This document shows, in pieces, positions 52,443-62,078 of a stretch of DNA of 64,000 nucleotides. Position 1 is the stretch's first letter, and every line of letters starts with the position of its first letter. The translations under genes were made by a program, and so were the position numbers. Source of the DNA: DATFQE01 sp963739085 (GTDB lineage Bacteria; Actinomycetota; Thermoleophilia; Gaiellales; Gaiellaceae); assembly GCA_963739085.1 (NCBI GenBank), contig CAVTZA010000007.1, forward strand, positions 1 through 64,000. Direction: 5' to 3'. A model generated the notes under the pieces. That model was not told the origin of the DNA, made no database searches, and saw only the letters and a program-made list of their open reading frames with translations.

Positions 52443-53489
52443 ATGGCCGACCGGCTCGCCCGACGTGTGCTCGCGCTCGTCGACATTCCGTCCGAGAGCC
52501 GCCACGAGGCGCTGATCGCGGAGTACGTGGCCGCCGAGATGCCGTGGGAGCCGTCCTGGCGGGACGGCGAGACGCTCTGGTACGACGCGGGCGCCGGCGA
52601 CCGTCCGCTCGTCGTGCTGGCCGGGCACCTCGACACCGTCCCGGCCCAGGAGAACCTGCCCGGCCGGATCCGCGACGGGCGCGTGATCGGCCTCGGGGCG
52701 AGCGATATGAAGGCGGGCGTGGCCGTGATGATGGAGCTCGCGCGCTGGCGGGCCGACCTCGACTCGGCGTCGCCAGTAGACCTCGGCTTCGTTTTCTTCC
52801 CGCGCGAGGAGATCGCCATCGAGGAGAGCCCGCTGCCGACGCTGTTCGACACGGGCCTGCTCGACCGCGCCGCGCTCGTTATCGTGCTCGAGCCGACCGA
52901 CAACCAGCTGCACGCGGGCTGTGTGGGATCGATCGTCGCCCGGCTGTCCTTCGAGGGCGAGAGCGCGCACGCAGCGCGACCGTGGACGGGCGTGAATGCG
53001 ATCGACCGTGCCGTCGAGGCGCTGGCACCCGTCGTCGCGCTCGAGCCGGTCGACATCGTGAACGGCGGGCTCACCTTCCGCGAGGTCGTGACGGTCACGC
53101 GGATCGAGGGGGGTGTCGCGGACAACGTCGTGCCGGCGCATGCGGCAGCGACGCTCAACTACCGCTACGCACCGGGGCGCTCCCGTGCGGAAGCCGAGGC
53201 GCGGTTGCGCGAGCTGGCCGGCGATGTCGAGGTCCTCAGCCACTCGGCCGCCGCGCCGGTGCCGGCCGGGAACCCAATGCTCGACCGCCTGCGTGCAGCC
53301 GGCGAGTTCGAGCTCGCACCCAAGCAGGCGTGGACGCCCGTCGCCCAGTTCGCCGAGCGCGGCCTGGACGCCGTCAACCTCGGACCGGGCGCCACGCGGT
53401 ACGCCCACCGCGTCGACGAGCAGGTCGAGATCGCCGAGCTGCAGCGGACGTTGGAGGCGCTGACCGCCTTCGCGCTCGGTAGCGTCTGA
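52443..53489 (+). CDS. dapE: Succinyl-diaminopimelate desuccinylase
   Basis: 348 residues from ATG 52443 (GTG 52431 is possible). M20 metallopeptidase fold: VVLAGHLDTVPAQENLPGRI (metal His/Asp), LGASDMKAGVAVMMELARWR (bridging Asp), FFPREEIAIEESPL (catalytic Glu pair) and the dimerisation domain SIVARLSFEGESAHAARPWT. It removes succinate from N-succinyl-LL-diaminopimelate. First gene of a dapE-dapC-dapD set on the plus strand, in the same order as the pathway read backwards. Confidence 0.92.
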   Translation: MADRLARRVLALVDIPSESRHEALIAEYVAAEMPWEPSWRDGETLWYDAGAGDRPLVVLAGHLDTVPAQENLPGRIRDGRVIGLGASDMKAGVAVMMELARWRADLDSASPVDLGFVFFPREEIAIEESPLPTLFDTGLLDRAALVIVLEPTDNQLHAGCVGSIVARLSFEGESAHAARPWTGVNAIDRAVEALAPVVALEPVDIVNGGLTFREVVTVTRIEGGVADNVVPAHAAATLNYRYAPGRSRAEAEARLRELAGDVEVLSHSAAAPVPAGNPMLDRLRAAGEFELAPKQAWTPVAQFAERGLDAVNLGPGATRYAHRVDEQVEIAELQRTLEALTAFALGSV

Positions 53490-53492
53490 GCC

Positions 53493-54628
53493 GTGCGCCT
53501 CTCCCCCGTGCTCACCGACGTTGGCACCTATCCGTTCGTGCGGCTGGAGGAGGCGAAGCGTCGGGTCGCCGAGCGCGGCGTCGAGCTGATCGACTTCGGC
53601 GTCGGCGATCCGCGCGAGCGGACGCCGACGATCATCCGCGAGGCGCTCCTGGCGAGCGTCGACGAGACCTCGAAATACCCGCTCGCGCAGGGTCTGCCTG
53701 AGCTGCGCGAGGCGATCGCGGGCTGGGTGCGGCGCCGGTTCGGCGTTCGGCTCGACCCGGAGCGGCAGGTGATCCCGACTCTGGGCTCCAAGGAGGCGAT
53801 CTTCAGCCTCGCCCAGGTGGTCGTCGACCGCGACGGCGGCCGCGACCTGGTCGCGTTCACGGAGCCTGGCTATCCAGTGCCCGAGCGAGGCGCGCGGTTC
53901 GCGGGCGCCGAGACGATTGCCTTGCCGTTGCTCGAGGAGAACGACTTCCTGCCGGACCTCGACGCGCTCGACGGCGTGTGGGACCGCCTCGCCATCCTGT
54001 GGGTGAACTACCCCAACAACCCGACCGGCGCCACGGCGCCGAGCGCCCTCTTCGACGAGCTCGCCGCGCGGGCGCGCGAGCACGACTTCGTGCTGGCGAG
54101 CGACGAGGCGTACACCGAGCTGTGGTTCGACGAGCCGCCGGCATCGGCGCTGCAGGCGCGGAGCCTGCGGAATGTGCTCGTCTTCAACACGCTCTCGAAG
54201 CGCTCCTCGATGACGGGGTACCGCTCCGGCTTCGCCGCAGGCGACGACGGGCTGGTGTCGGCGCTGCGCGCCTTCCGGCCGACAGTGGGAACCGCGCCAC
54301 AGGAGTTCGTCCAGCGCGCGTCGATCGTCGCGTGGAGCGACGAGACGCACGTCGAGCGGGCCCGGGCGCTGTACCGGGCCAAGCGGGACGCGTTGCTGCC
54401 TGTGCTTCAGCGGAAGGGCCTCCGGGTCGCTGCGAGCAACGCCGGGATGTACCTGTGGGTGGAGGTCGAAGGCGGATCAGAGGCGTTCGCCGAGCGGCTG
54501 CTGGAGCACGGCGTCGTCGTGTCGCCGGGCCCCTTCTTCGGCCCGTCCGGCGAGGGCTACATCCGTTTCGCGCTGGTGCCGAGCATCGAGGACTGCGAGC
54601 GTGCCGCGGCGCTGCTGGAGGCGGCGCT

Positions 54629-54632
<4 letters not shown>
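53493..54632 (+). CDS. dapC: Succinyldiaminopimelate transaminase
   Basis: 379 residues from GTG 53493, three bases after dapE. A PLP-dependent class I/II aminotransferase: DFGVGDPRERTPTIIREALL, the catalytic Lys in NTLSKRSSMTGYRSGFAAGD, WVNYPNNPTGATAP, and DEAYTELWF. Its position between dapE and dapD assigns DapC function. Its stop overlaps the dapD start (GTGA). Confidence 0.92.
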
Positions 54633-55381
<749 letters not shown>

Positions 55382-55384
55382 CAG

Positions 55385-56059
55385 CTAGCCGACTCGCTCG
55401 GCCGGCCCCGTGAGGAAGGCGCTTAGGCCTTCGAAGCGGACGGCCAGCGCGCCGCCGGGGAAGTGGATCGTCGCCGGGTCGAGGCCAAGCGCCGCTGCCA
55501 CAGCGACGGCGCTCGTGCCGGAAGCGCTCGTCTCCCCTACGCCCCGCTCCCAGACGCGCGCGGTCGCCTCGTCGGGGCCGTCGCGGCGCGCGACCTGGAC
55601 GTTCGTGCGCTGCGGGAAGGCCTCATGCGTCTCGAGCAGCGGCCCGATGCGCGGCAGCTCGTTCGGATCGCCCTCGACGACCGCGTGCGGGTTCCCCACG
55701 GAAACGCGGACGACCGTGACGCCCGCGATCTCCTCCGGCGGCGAGACCTCGACCGCGCCGAGGTCTTGCTCGACGAGGTCGTTCGACAGCATGCGTGCCG
55801 TCGTCTCGCGCGGCCCGACCCGGATCGTCACGCGCTCGCTCCCGGTGCGAGAGGAGAGCCACCGGGCGGCGATGCGGGTGCCGTTCCCGGACATCTCCGC
55901 GAGCGAGCCGTCCGGATTCCAGATTCGCACCTTCGCCCAGTCACCGCCGTGCGCCATGACCTCCACGATCCCGTCCGCGTCACCGACGGACGCCGGCACG
56001 TCCCTCGGGGTTTCCTCCGCGACGAGGTAGACGTTCCCGAGGGCGCTCCAGCGCTCCAT
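55385..56059 (-). CDS. dapF: Diaminopimelate epimerase homologue lacking both catalytic Cys
   Basis: 224 residues, shorter than the usual roughly 270. The DapF fold is clear: WSALGNVYLVAEETPRDV, NPDGSLAEMSGNGTRIAARW, VSVGNPHAVVEGDP, RTNVQVARRDGPDEATARVW and GVGETSASGTSAVAVAAALG. The two active-site Cys (normally CGNGxR and ACGTGA-like) are both Ser here (SGNGTR, SASGTS), and the CDRxxGxGADG segment is shortened to VGDADG. Position beside dapD supports a DAP role, but epimerase activity is doubtful. It is last in the minus-strand chain, overlapping the miaA-GNAT stop by one base. Confidence 0.82.
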   Translation of the reverse strand: MERWSALGNVYLVAEETPRDVPASVGDADGIVEVMAHGGDWAKVRIWNPDGSLAEMSGNGTRIAARWLSSRTGSERVTIRVGPRETTARMLSNDLVEQDLGAVEVSPPEEIAGVTVVRVSVGNPHAVVEGDPNELPRIGPLLETHEAFPQRTNVQVARRDGPDEATARVWERGVGETSASGTSAVAVAAALGLDPATIHFPGGALAVRFEGLSAFLTGPAERVG

Positions 56060-57396
56060 CAGAGCTCCTTCGTGTAGCCGAGGTCGAGTGGGTGGGGCGG
56101 GAACGGGACGACCCGGTCGCTACCGTCCAGGTGCCACCCGCGTCGCTCGTAGAAGCGGCGCGCCCTCGCGTTGTCCTCGAGCACCCAGAGGCGCGCCATC
56201 GCCTTGCCCGTCGCCGCGATGGCGCGCAGCGCGTCGTCGTGCAGGCGCGCGGCAATGCCGTTGCCCCACGCCTCGGGGACGACATAGAGGCCGTCGAGCC
56301 ACTCGCCCCTCCAGGCCGCGAGCCCGAGGATTACCCCGTCGCGCTCGGCGACCAGCACGCGCGTCTCGTCGCTCTCGAGCGCATGACGCCAGCGCGCCCG
56401 GATGGCGTCGTCGGGAAACGGGTAGCGGTCGGGCGGGTAGATGTGCCCGAAGCCCGCGAGCGACGCCTCTCGCTGGACCCGGAACAGCGCTTCGGCCTCG
56501 TCCGGCCGCGCCGGGCGCACGACGGGGTCGGCCCTGAGGAGGTCGGCGATCTCGGCAGCGGTCTCGTCCGGCGGCCGGTCAGCGCGCACCGCGATCAGCC
56601 CGGGAATGCGGCGCATCCACTTGCGCTGGTAAGCCGCGTACCGGCGGACGCGGCGGTTGTACGCCTCAACGGCCTGCTCGCGTGGGAGCTCGGCGAAGTC
56701 GGCGAGCCCGTGGATCGCCCGTGCGGTCGGCGAGATCGGTTGCTCGAGCGCCTTGCGCACCTCCGCCTCGACTCCTCTGGCGACCATCGACTCAGTCCGC
56801 GCCTCGATGCGGCGCACGAGCTCGTCGCGCGGAGCGTCGAGGCCGACGATTGCGGTGGGATGCCTGGTGTCCTGCGACCACAGCCGATCGCGGGAGGGAG
56901 CCAGCGAACGGCCTAGCTCGACGAGCTCGAGAGCGCGGACGACCCGACGCCGGTCGTTCGGGTGCACGCGCGCGGCGGCCTGCGGGTCTCGCTCCGCGAG
57001 GCTCGCGTGCGCTCGCTCCGGCCCGAGCCGCTCGTAGGCTGCCTCGATCCGAGCACGCACTTCTGGGGGCGCAGCCGGCGGCAGGTCGAGTGCGGCGAGC
57101 GCGGCCCGCAGATAGAGGCCCGTGCCACCGACCACGATGGGAGTCCGGCCGGAGGCGAGGATGTCGTCGATGGCCTCGTGGGCCAGGACCTGGTACTCCG
57201 CCACCGAGGCTTCGTGCGAGAGCGGCCAGACCGCCACGAGGCGCGTTGGCCGCTCGGACTGGTTCGTCAGGATCGGCAGCCCCTCGTACAGCTGCATCGC
57301 GTCCGCGGAGACGAGCTCGCCGTCGATGCGGGCGGCCAGCGCTTCCGCCACGTCGGTCTTGCCCGAGGCAGTGGGCCCGAAGACGGCGGCGATCAC
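56059..57396 (-). CDS. miaA: tRNA dimethylallyltransferase fused to a GNAT acetyltransferase
   Basis: 445 residues in one frame. Residues 1-290 are MiaA: the P-loop IAAVFGPTASGKTDVAEALA, ELVSADAMQLYEGLPILTNQ, PIVVGGTGLYLRAALAALDL, and YAAYQRKWMRRI. Residues about 295-445 are a GNAT domain: VRPARPDEAEALFRVQREAS, GLAAWRGEWLDGLYVVPEAW with GNGIAARL for acetyl-CoA, and ARLWVLEDNARARRFYERRG. MiaA adds the dimethylallyl group to A37 of tRNAs, which MiaB, encoded two genes upstream in the same direction, then methylthiolates. The acetyltransferase substrate is unknown. Confidence 0.9.
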   Translation of the reverse strand: MIAAVFGPTASGKTDVAEALAARIDGELVSADAMQLYEGLPILTNQSERPTRLVAVWPLSHEASVAEYQVLAHEAIDDILASGRTPIVVGGTGLYLRAALAALDLPPAAPPEVRARIEAAYERLGPERAHASLAERDPQAAARVHPNDRRRVVRALELVELGRSLAPSRDRLWSQDTRHPTAIVGLDAPRDELVRRIEARTESMVARGVEAEVRKALEQPISPTARAIHGLADFAELPREQAVEAYNRRVRRYAAYQRKWMRRIPGLIAVRADRPPDETAAEIADLLRADPVVRPARPDEAEALFRVQREASLAGFGHIYPPDRYPFPDDAIRARWRHALESDETRVLVAERDGVILGLAAWRGEWLDGLYVVPEAWGNGIAARLHDDALRAIAATGKAMARLWVLEDNARARRFYERRGWHLDGSDRVVPFPPHPLDLGYTKEL

Positions 57397-58142
57397 GGCC
57401 TGAGCCGGCCGGCGGCCCGTTCGATCGTCTCGTCATCAAGGCCGCCGGCCATGAGGTAACCGGCTACGGAGCCGTGCCGTCGATCGAGCTCCGCCAGCAC
57501 GGCGACCATCGCGTCATGTGGCGTTGCACTGATCCGTGCCCGACGCTCGCGCTCGGCGTCGTCGGGAGCCCCGGCGATCCAGGCCTCCGCGCTCCTGCGG
57601 AGGTTCCGCTCGCTCAGGGCATAGTCGGCTGCGATCTCCTCGATGGACACGCCTGCAAGCCGAAGCAGCAGCGCGACGATCAGGCCGGTGCGGTCCTTGC
57701 CGCCGTGGCAATGGACGAGGACGCCGCCTGCCGGAGCCTCTGCGACCGCCCGGATGGCGCCGGCGAACTGAACCCGGAAGCGCTCGAGGAACTCGAGGTA
57801 GACGGCAGCGGTTGCGCCGGCGGCGTCGGGAGCCGCGGCGGCGATCCGGTCGATCTCCTCCCAGTCGTCGGCGCGCCCGTCGCCCAGGAGGGACACGTGC
57901 ACGACCTCGACCGGGAGGTCGGCCGGGGGATCCGCCTCGAGCTCCTCGTGCAGGCGGAGATCGACGATCCGCGCGATGCCGTAGTCGACCAGCGCGCGCC
58001 AGCCGTCCTCAGTCAGCTTGCGGACGCTGTCGGCGCGGACAAGGGCTCCAAACGGCGTGGGGCCTGCATCGGTCTCGTGGCCGCCGAGGTCGCGGACGTT
58101 CACGCAACCGTCCCACGCAAGGGTGCGCTCGGTCGCGCTCAT
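57393..58142 (-). CDS. Tyrosine phosphatase-like protein (Y_phosphatase3 family)
   Basis: 249 residues. The family start VNVRDLGGHETDAGPTPFGA with LVRADSVRKL, IVDLRLHEELEADPPADLPV, and the P-loop VHCHGGKDRTGLIVALLLRL with Cys-x5-Arg. The HCxxGKDRTG motif is typical of the bacterial MptpB/PtpB-like class, which can act on phosphotyrosine, phosphoserine or phosphoinositides. It sits between miaB and miaA with a four-base overlap to the latter, an unexpected place for a phosphatase. Confidence 0.88.
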   Translation of the reverse strand: MSATERTLAWDGCVNVRDLGGHETDAGPTPFGALVRADSVRKLTEDGWRALVDYGIARIVDLRLHEELEADPPADLPVEVVHVSLLGDGRADDWEEIDRIAAAAPDAAGATAAVYLEFLERFRVQFAGAIRAVAEAPAGGVLVHCHGGKDRTGLIVALLLRLAGVSIEEIAADYALSERNLRRSAEAWIAGAPDDAERERRARISATPHDAMVAVLAELDRRHGSVAGYLMAGGLDDETIERAAGRLRP

Positions 58143-58149
58143 GGGCGGC

Positions 58150-59478
58150 TCACGCCGCGACGAGCGCGGCCTGCCTGCCGCGAAGCGTCGTCGAGGTCGC
58201 GCCCTCGATGGCGACGCCGACGAGGTTGCCCGCCTGCGTGTCGCCGGCGAAGTTCACCGTGGTGTTGCGTCGCGTCCTGCCGCGGAGGAGCGAGGAATCG
58301 GTGCGGCTCGGTCCCTCGACGAGCACCTCCTCGGTGCGCCCGATGCGCTCTGTGTTGCGCTCGCCTGCGATGCGCTGGACGACCTCGATCAGTCGCTCGA
58401 TCCGGTCACGCTTGACGTCTTCGGGCACTTGATCGGGCATCGTCGCCGCCTCCGTGCCCGCACGCGGCGAGAAGACGAAGGTGAAGGCGCTGTCGTAGCG
58501 CACCTCTTCGACGACCGCCAGCGTCTCTGCGAAGTCGGCTTCGGTCTCGCCCGGGAAGCCGACGATGATGTCGGTGCCGAGCGCGAGATCGGGCACGGCG
58601 TCGCGTAGGCGATCGGCGAGCCGCAGGTAGCGCTCGCGGTCGTAGGTGCGGCGCATCGCCTTGAGGATCCGGGAGGAGCCCGACTGCAGCGGCAGGTGGA
58701 CGTGCTCGCAGACTGCGTCGCAGTCGGCCAGCGCGGCGATCACCGGCTCGCGGAAGTCCTTCGGGTGGGGGCTCGTAAAGCGGATCCGCTCGATCCCCTC
58801 GACGGCGTCGCACGCGCGCAGGAGCTCGCCGAAGTCGGTGCGGAGGTCGGGCGCGAGGTCGCGGCCCCACGAGTTCACGTTCTGGCCGAGGAGCGTGATC
58901 TCGCGCACGCCTTCGGCGGCGAGGCGCGTCACCTCGGCGACGAGCTCGCCGGGACGGCGGCTCACCTCGCGGCCGCGGACGCTGGGGACGATGCAGTACG
59001 CACACTTCGAGTTGCAGCCCATCGACACCTGCACCCAGGCCTGGAAGCGCCGCTCGCGATGCATCGGGAGCACGCCCGCGAAACTGCGCTCCTCGCCGAT
59101 GCCGAACGAGCCGCGGGCGACGCCTTCACCGCCGGCGCCGAGCCATTCCCCGAGGTGCGGGATCGTCCCGGGGCCGAAGGCGACGTCGACGAACGGGTAG
59201 AGCTGGAACAGGCGCTCGCGCTGCGCCTCGGCGTAGCAGCCGCCGACGGCGATGACCTTGTCGCCGTGATGCTCCTTCAGCGCCCGGGCCTGAGCGAGGT
59301 GGGCGGCGAAGCGCTGATCCGGCTTCTCGCGGATCGTGCAGGTGTTGAAGACCATCACGTCGGCGTCCGCCTGGTCGACGGCCTCCCCCAGTCCGAGCTC
59401 CTCGAGCATGCCCTTGATCCGCTCGGAATCGTGGGCGTTCATCTGGCAGCCGAAGGTCGTGATGTGGTACCGCTTCAC
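58150..59478 (-). CDS. miaB: tRNA-2-methylthio-N6-dimethylallyladenosine synthase
   Basis: 442 residues. The N-terminal UPF0004 domain has TFGCQMNAHDSERIKGMLEE, NTCTIREKPDQRFAAHLAQA and VGGCYAEAQ, the three auxiliary-cluster Cys. The radical-SAM site is SMGCNSKCAYCIVPSVRGRE (CxxxCxxC). A TRAM-like C-terminus has RTEEVLVEGPSRTDSSLLRG. It methylthiolates the MiaA product at A37 of tRNAs. Confidence 0.95.
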   Translation of the reverse strand: MKRYHITTFGCQMNAHDSERIKGMLEELGLGEAVDQADADVMVFNTCTIREKPDQRFAAHLAQARALKEHHGDKVIAVGGCYAEAQRERLFQLYPFVDVAFGPGTIPHLGEWLGAGGEGVARGSFGIGEERSFAGVLPMHRERRFQAWVQVSMGCNSKCAYCIVPSVRGREVSRRPGELVAEVTRLAAEGVREITLLGQNVNSWGRDLAPDLRTDFGELLRACDAVEGIERIRFTSPHPKDFREPVIAALADCDAVCEHVHLPLQSGSSRILKAMRRTYDRERYLRLADRLRDAVPDLALGTDIIVGFPGETEADFAETLAVVEEVRYDSAFTFVFSPRAGTEAATMPDQVPEDVKRDRIERLIEVVQRIAGERNTERIGRTEEVLVEGPSRTDSSLLRGRTRRNTTVNFAGDTQAGNLVGVAIEGATSTTLRGRQAALVAA

Positions 59479-59630
59479 GGGCGGTCATGGTACCCCTGCG
59501 GGCCTCGGGGTTCGTCGCCGCGCACCGGCGTCCGCTCGCGGCGGGCGTGTGCGCGTATTGGCGCCGATTCGGCGCAGACGCGTGACGCGAGTCGGGCTAC
59601 GCTCGCGGCGGGTGGCGGGTGGAAACGGCT

Positions 59631-59647
59631 CCCCACCCTGGGTGGGG
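59631..59647 (-). terminator. GC-rich hairpin between rny and miaB
   Basis: CCCCACC-CTG-GGTGGGG, seven-bp stem, 35 bases past the rny stop in the direction of transcription and upstream of miaB. It is probably a terminator or processing hairpin separating the rny transcript from the miaB group. Confidence 0.5.
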
Positions 59648-59681
59648 AAGTGGGGTGTGGTGTTCCGAAGGGCGCGCGGCG

Positions 59682-61214
59682 CTACTTCGCGAACTCGACC
59701 GCGCGGGACTCGCGGATCACGGTCACCTTGACCTGTCCCGGGTATTCGAGCTCCGCCTCGATTTCGCGGGCGATCTCCTGCGATAGGAGGACAGCGGTGT
59801 CGTCGTCGATCTCCCCCGGCCTGACGATCACACGGATCTCCCGGCCGGCCTGCAGCGCGTACGCACGCTCGACGCCCTTCTTCTGGACGGCGATCTCCTC
59901 GAGCGCCTCCAGCCGCTTGATGTAGTTCTCCAGGCTGTCCCCGCGTGCACCGGGCCGCGCGCCCGAGATCGCGTCCGCCGCGATCACGAGCACGGACTCG
60001 ACCGTCTGCGGCTGAACCTCGTAGTGATGCGCCTCGACGGCGTGGACGACCGCCTTCGACTCGCCGTAGCGTCGGGCGTACTGCGCCGAGATCGCGGCGT
60101 GCGAGCCCTCGATCTCGTGCGTCAGCGCCTTCCCCAGGTCGTGCAGGAGCGCGGCCCGCTTCGCCGTCTTGACGCTCGCCTCGAGCTCGGCCGCCATGAT
60201 CCCCGCGAGGTGGACGACCTCGAGTGTGTGCTTGAGCACGTTCTGGCCGTAGCTCGTCCTGAAGTGCAGGCGCCCGAGGATCTTCACCAGCTCCTCGTGG
60301 AACTCGCCGGCGTTCGCTTCGAAGACGGCCTGCTCGCCGACCTGGCGCATGTGATCGTCGATCTCGGCCTTCGACTGGTAGTACATTTCCTCGATCCGCG
60401 CCGGATGGATGCGGCCGTCCTCGATCAGCTTCAGCAGCGTGAGTTTGGCCACCTCCCGACGGATCCCGTCGAAGGATGAGAGCACCACCGCCTGCGGAGT
60501 GTCGTCGATGATGAAGTCGACCCCGGTGAGGTGCTCGAGCGCGCGGATATTGCGCCCCTCGCGGCCGATGATCCGGCCCTTCATGTCGTCTGTGGGCAGC
60601 TCGACGAGCGACGACGTCGTCTCGGACGCATGGCTTGCGGCGACGCGCTGCAGTGCGTCGGCGACCAGGTTCCGAGCGCGGCGCTTCGCCTCGGCCTGCG
60701 CTTCCTCCTCGAGCTGTCTCACGCGCCGCGCGAGATCGTGGCGGACAAGCTCCTCCGACCGCTCGAGCAGGTGGGCCTTCGCCTCGCCCGCCGTCATCCC
60801 GGACAGGCGCTCGAGGGTCTTGAGCTCCTCCTCCTTGGCCTCCTTCAGCTCTTGCTGCAGCGTCCTGAGATGCGTCTCGCGGTCGGCCATGCCCTGCTCC
60901 CGCCGCGCCAGCTCGGTCAGCTTGCGCTCGACCTGCTCCTCGGCGAGGAGCACGCGCTCCTCGATCTTCCCGACCCGCGTCCGCCGCTCCGACAGCTCGC
61001 GTTCGACTTCGGCCCTGAGCCTGATCGACTCCTCACGAGTCTCGATCTGAGCCTCACGGCGGACGGTCTCGGCCTCGCGCTCGGCCTCCGTCAGCAGAAG
61101 CTCGCGCATACGTCGTGCCGCGCCGAGGCGCGATGCCCCGAGCATTCGAAGCATCAGCAAAACGACCAGCGCCGTGAGGAGGACGAGTCCGACAACCTCG
61201 ACGACTTCGAGCAT
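59682..61214 (-). CDS. rny: Ribonuclease Y
   Basis: 510 residues from ATG 61214; the upstream extension in the frame (to 61274) has a different composition and overlaps leader hairpins. One N-terminal membrane helix (VVGLVLLTALVVLLMLRML), a long charged coiled coil (residues about 30-200), a KH domain with DDMKGRIIGREGRNIRALEH, and an HD domain with AALLHDLGKALTHEIEGSHA. It is a membrane-bound endonuclease for mRNA decay. The preceding intergenic region is rich in stem-loops. Confidence 0.94.
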   Translation of the reverse strand: MLEVVEVVGLVLLTALVVLLMLRMLGASRLGAARRMRELLLTEAEREAETVRREAQIETREESIRLRAEVERELSERRTRVGKIEERVLLAEEQVERKLTELARREQGMADRETHLRTLQQELKEAKEEELKTLERLSGMTAGEAKAHLLERSEELVRHDLARRVRQLEEEAQAEAKRRARNLVADALQRVAASHASETTSSLVELPTDDMKGRIIGREGRNIRALEHLTGVDFIIDDTPQAVVLSSFDGIRREVAKLTLLKLIEDGRIHPARIEEMYYQSKAEIDDHMRQVGEQAVFEANAGEFHEELVKILGRLHFRTSYGQNVLKHTLEVVHLAGIMAAELEASVKTAKRAALLHDLGKALTHEIEGSHAAISAQYARRYGESKAVVHAVEAHHYEVQPQTVESVLVIAADAISGARPGARGDSLENYIKRLEALEEIAVQKKGVERAYALQAGREIRVIVRPGEIDDDTAVLLSQEIAREIEAELEYPGQVKVTVIRESRAVEFAK

Positions 61215-61240
61215 CCGCGCTCCTGGGTCGACTTCGCTTG

Positions 61241-61380
61241 CCCGTGGCTTCGCCACGGGTGCCCCAGTCGGCACCCGGCCCGCATAGTCGTCCCGGATCG
61301 GTCCAGAGCGGGGCGATCACGCCCCGAAGCAGCGCTATGGGCGGTCTCTCAGACCCCCTCCCAAGGTCTCGGCGCTGCTT
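61241..61380 (-). promoter_or_regulatory. Stem-loop cluster in the rny leader / recX-rny intergenic region
   Basis: Four hairpins in 140 bases: CCCGTGGC-TTC-GCCACGGG (61241-61259), GGGTGCC...GGCACCC (61257-61276, overlapping the first and so mutually exclusive), GGGGCG-ATCA-CGCCCC (61310-61325), and AAGCAGCGC...GCGCTGCTT (61327-61380) containing GGTCT-CTC-AGACC. They lie upstream of rny on its own strand. They could be attenuators, the recX terminator or RNase Y target sites. Confidence 0.55.
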
Positions 61381-61483
61381 GTTTCTGTGTCATGAGGATG
61401 TGTGTTCGCTCTCGGATCGATTCAGAAAACGCTAGGTATGCAGGCAAAATGCTGATTGGAACAGGCCGATATCCTAGCGCCGA

Positions 61484-62074
61484 TCATACGTCGCCTGCAA
61501 CGAGGCTCGGCAGCGCGGCCTCGATCGACTCCGAAGCGAAACCGCGGCGCGCGAGCCAGCGGGCGGTCGCGATGCTCTCGCCACGCGTGGCGGCCAGCGC
61601 TGTTGCACGATCGCGCTCGGGCTCCAACGCTCCCACGGCGGCGTCGGCGATCTCCGTCGGAACGCCTGCGGATGCCAGGTCCGCCCTGATGAGCGCGTTG
61701 CCGGAGCCCCGCTCCGCGAGCGCCGTCGCACGCGCGAGGGCGAAGCGATCGTCGTCGACGATGCCGGTGCTCGCGAGCGTCTCGAGAGCGTCGTCGCACG
61801 CGGCCGGAGCGATGCCCGCTGCGCGCAGGCGCACGCGGACCGCGGCACGCGAGCGATCCCGGTGACGAAGGGCCCGCGTTGCGGCCTCGAGCGCCTCGGC
61901 CCGCCGCAGCTCGCGCCGGAGCCGCCTGAGCTGCGGGCGGCCGAGCTCGACGCCCGGAGCCAGACCAGCGCGCACCGCAGCGTCTACAGGAATGCTTCGC
62001 CAGACGGCGCCGTCCAGCTCGACCACGACGTCGCGCTCCGCGCGATCCGGCTTCAGCGCCGTGACGCGCGGCAC
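61484..62074 (-). CDS. recX: RecX regulatory protein
   Basis: 196 residues, four bases after recA. Three-helix repeat modules typical of RecX occur: LEAATRALRHRDRSRAAVRV with RLRAAGI, DDALETLASTGIVDDDRFAL, RGSGNALIRADLASAGVPTE, and a final ARWLARRGFASESIEAAL. It modulates RecA filaments. Confidence 0.9.
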   Translation of the reverse strand: MPRVTALKPDRAERDVVVELDGAVWRSIPVDAAVRAGLAPGVELGRPQLRRLRRELRRAEALEAATRALRHRDRSRAAVRVRLRAAGIAPAACDDALETLASTGIVDDDRFALARATALAERGSGNALIRADLASAGVPTEIADAAVGALEPERDRATALAATRGESIATARWLARRGFASESIEAALPSLVAGDV

Positions 62075-62078
62075 GGGT

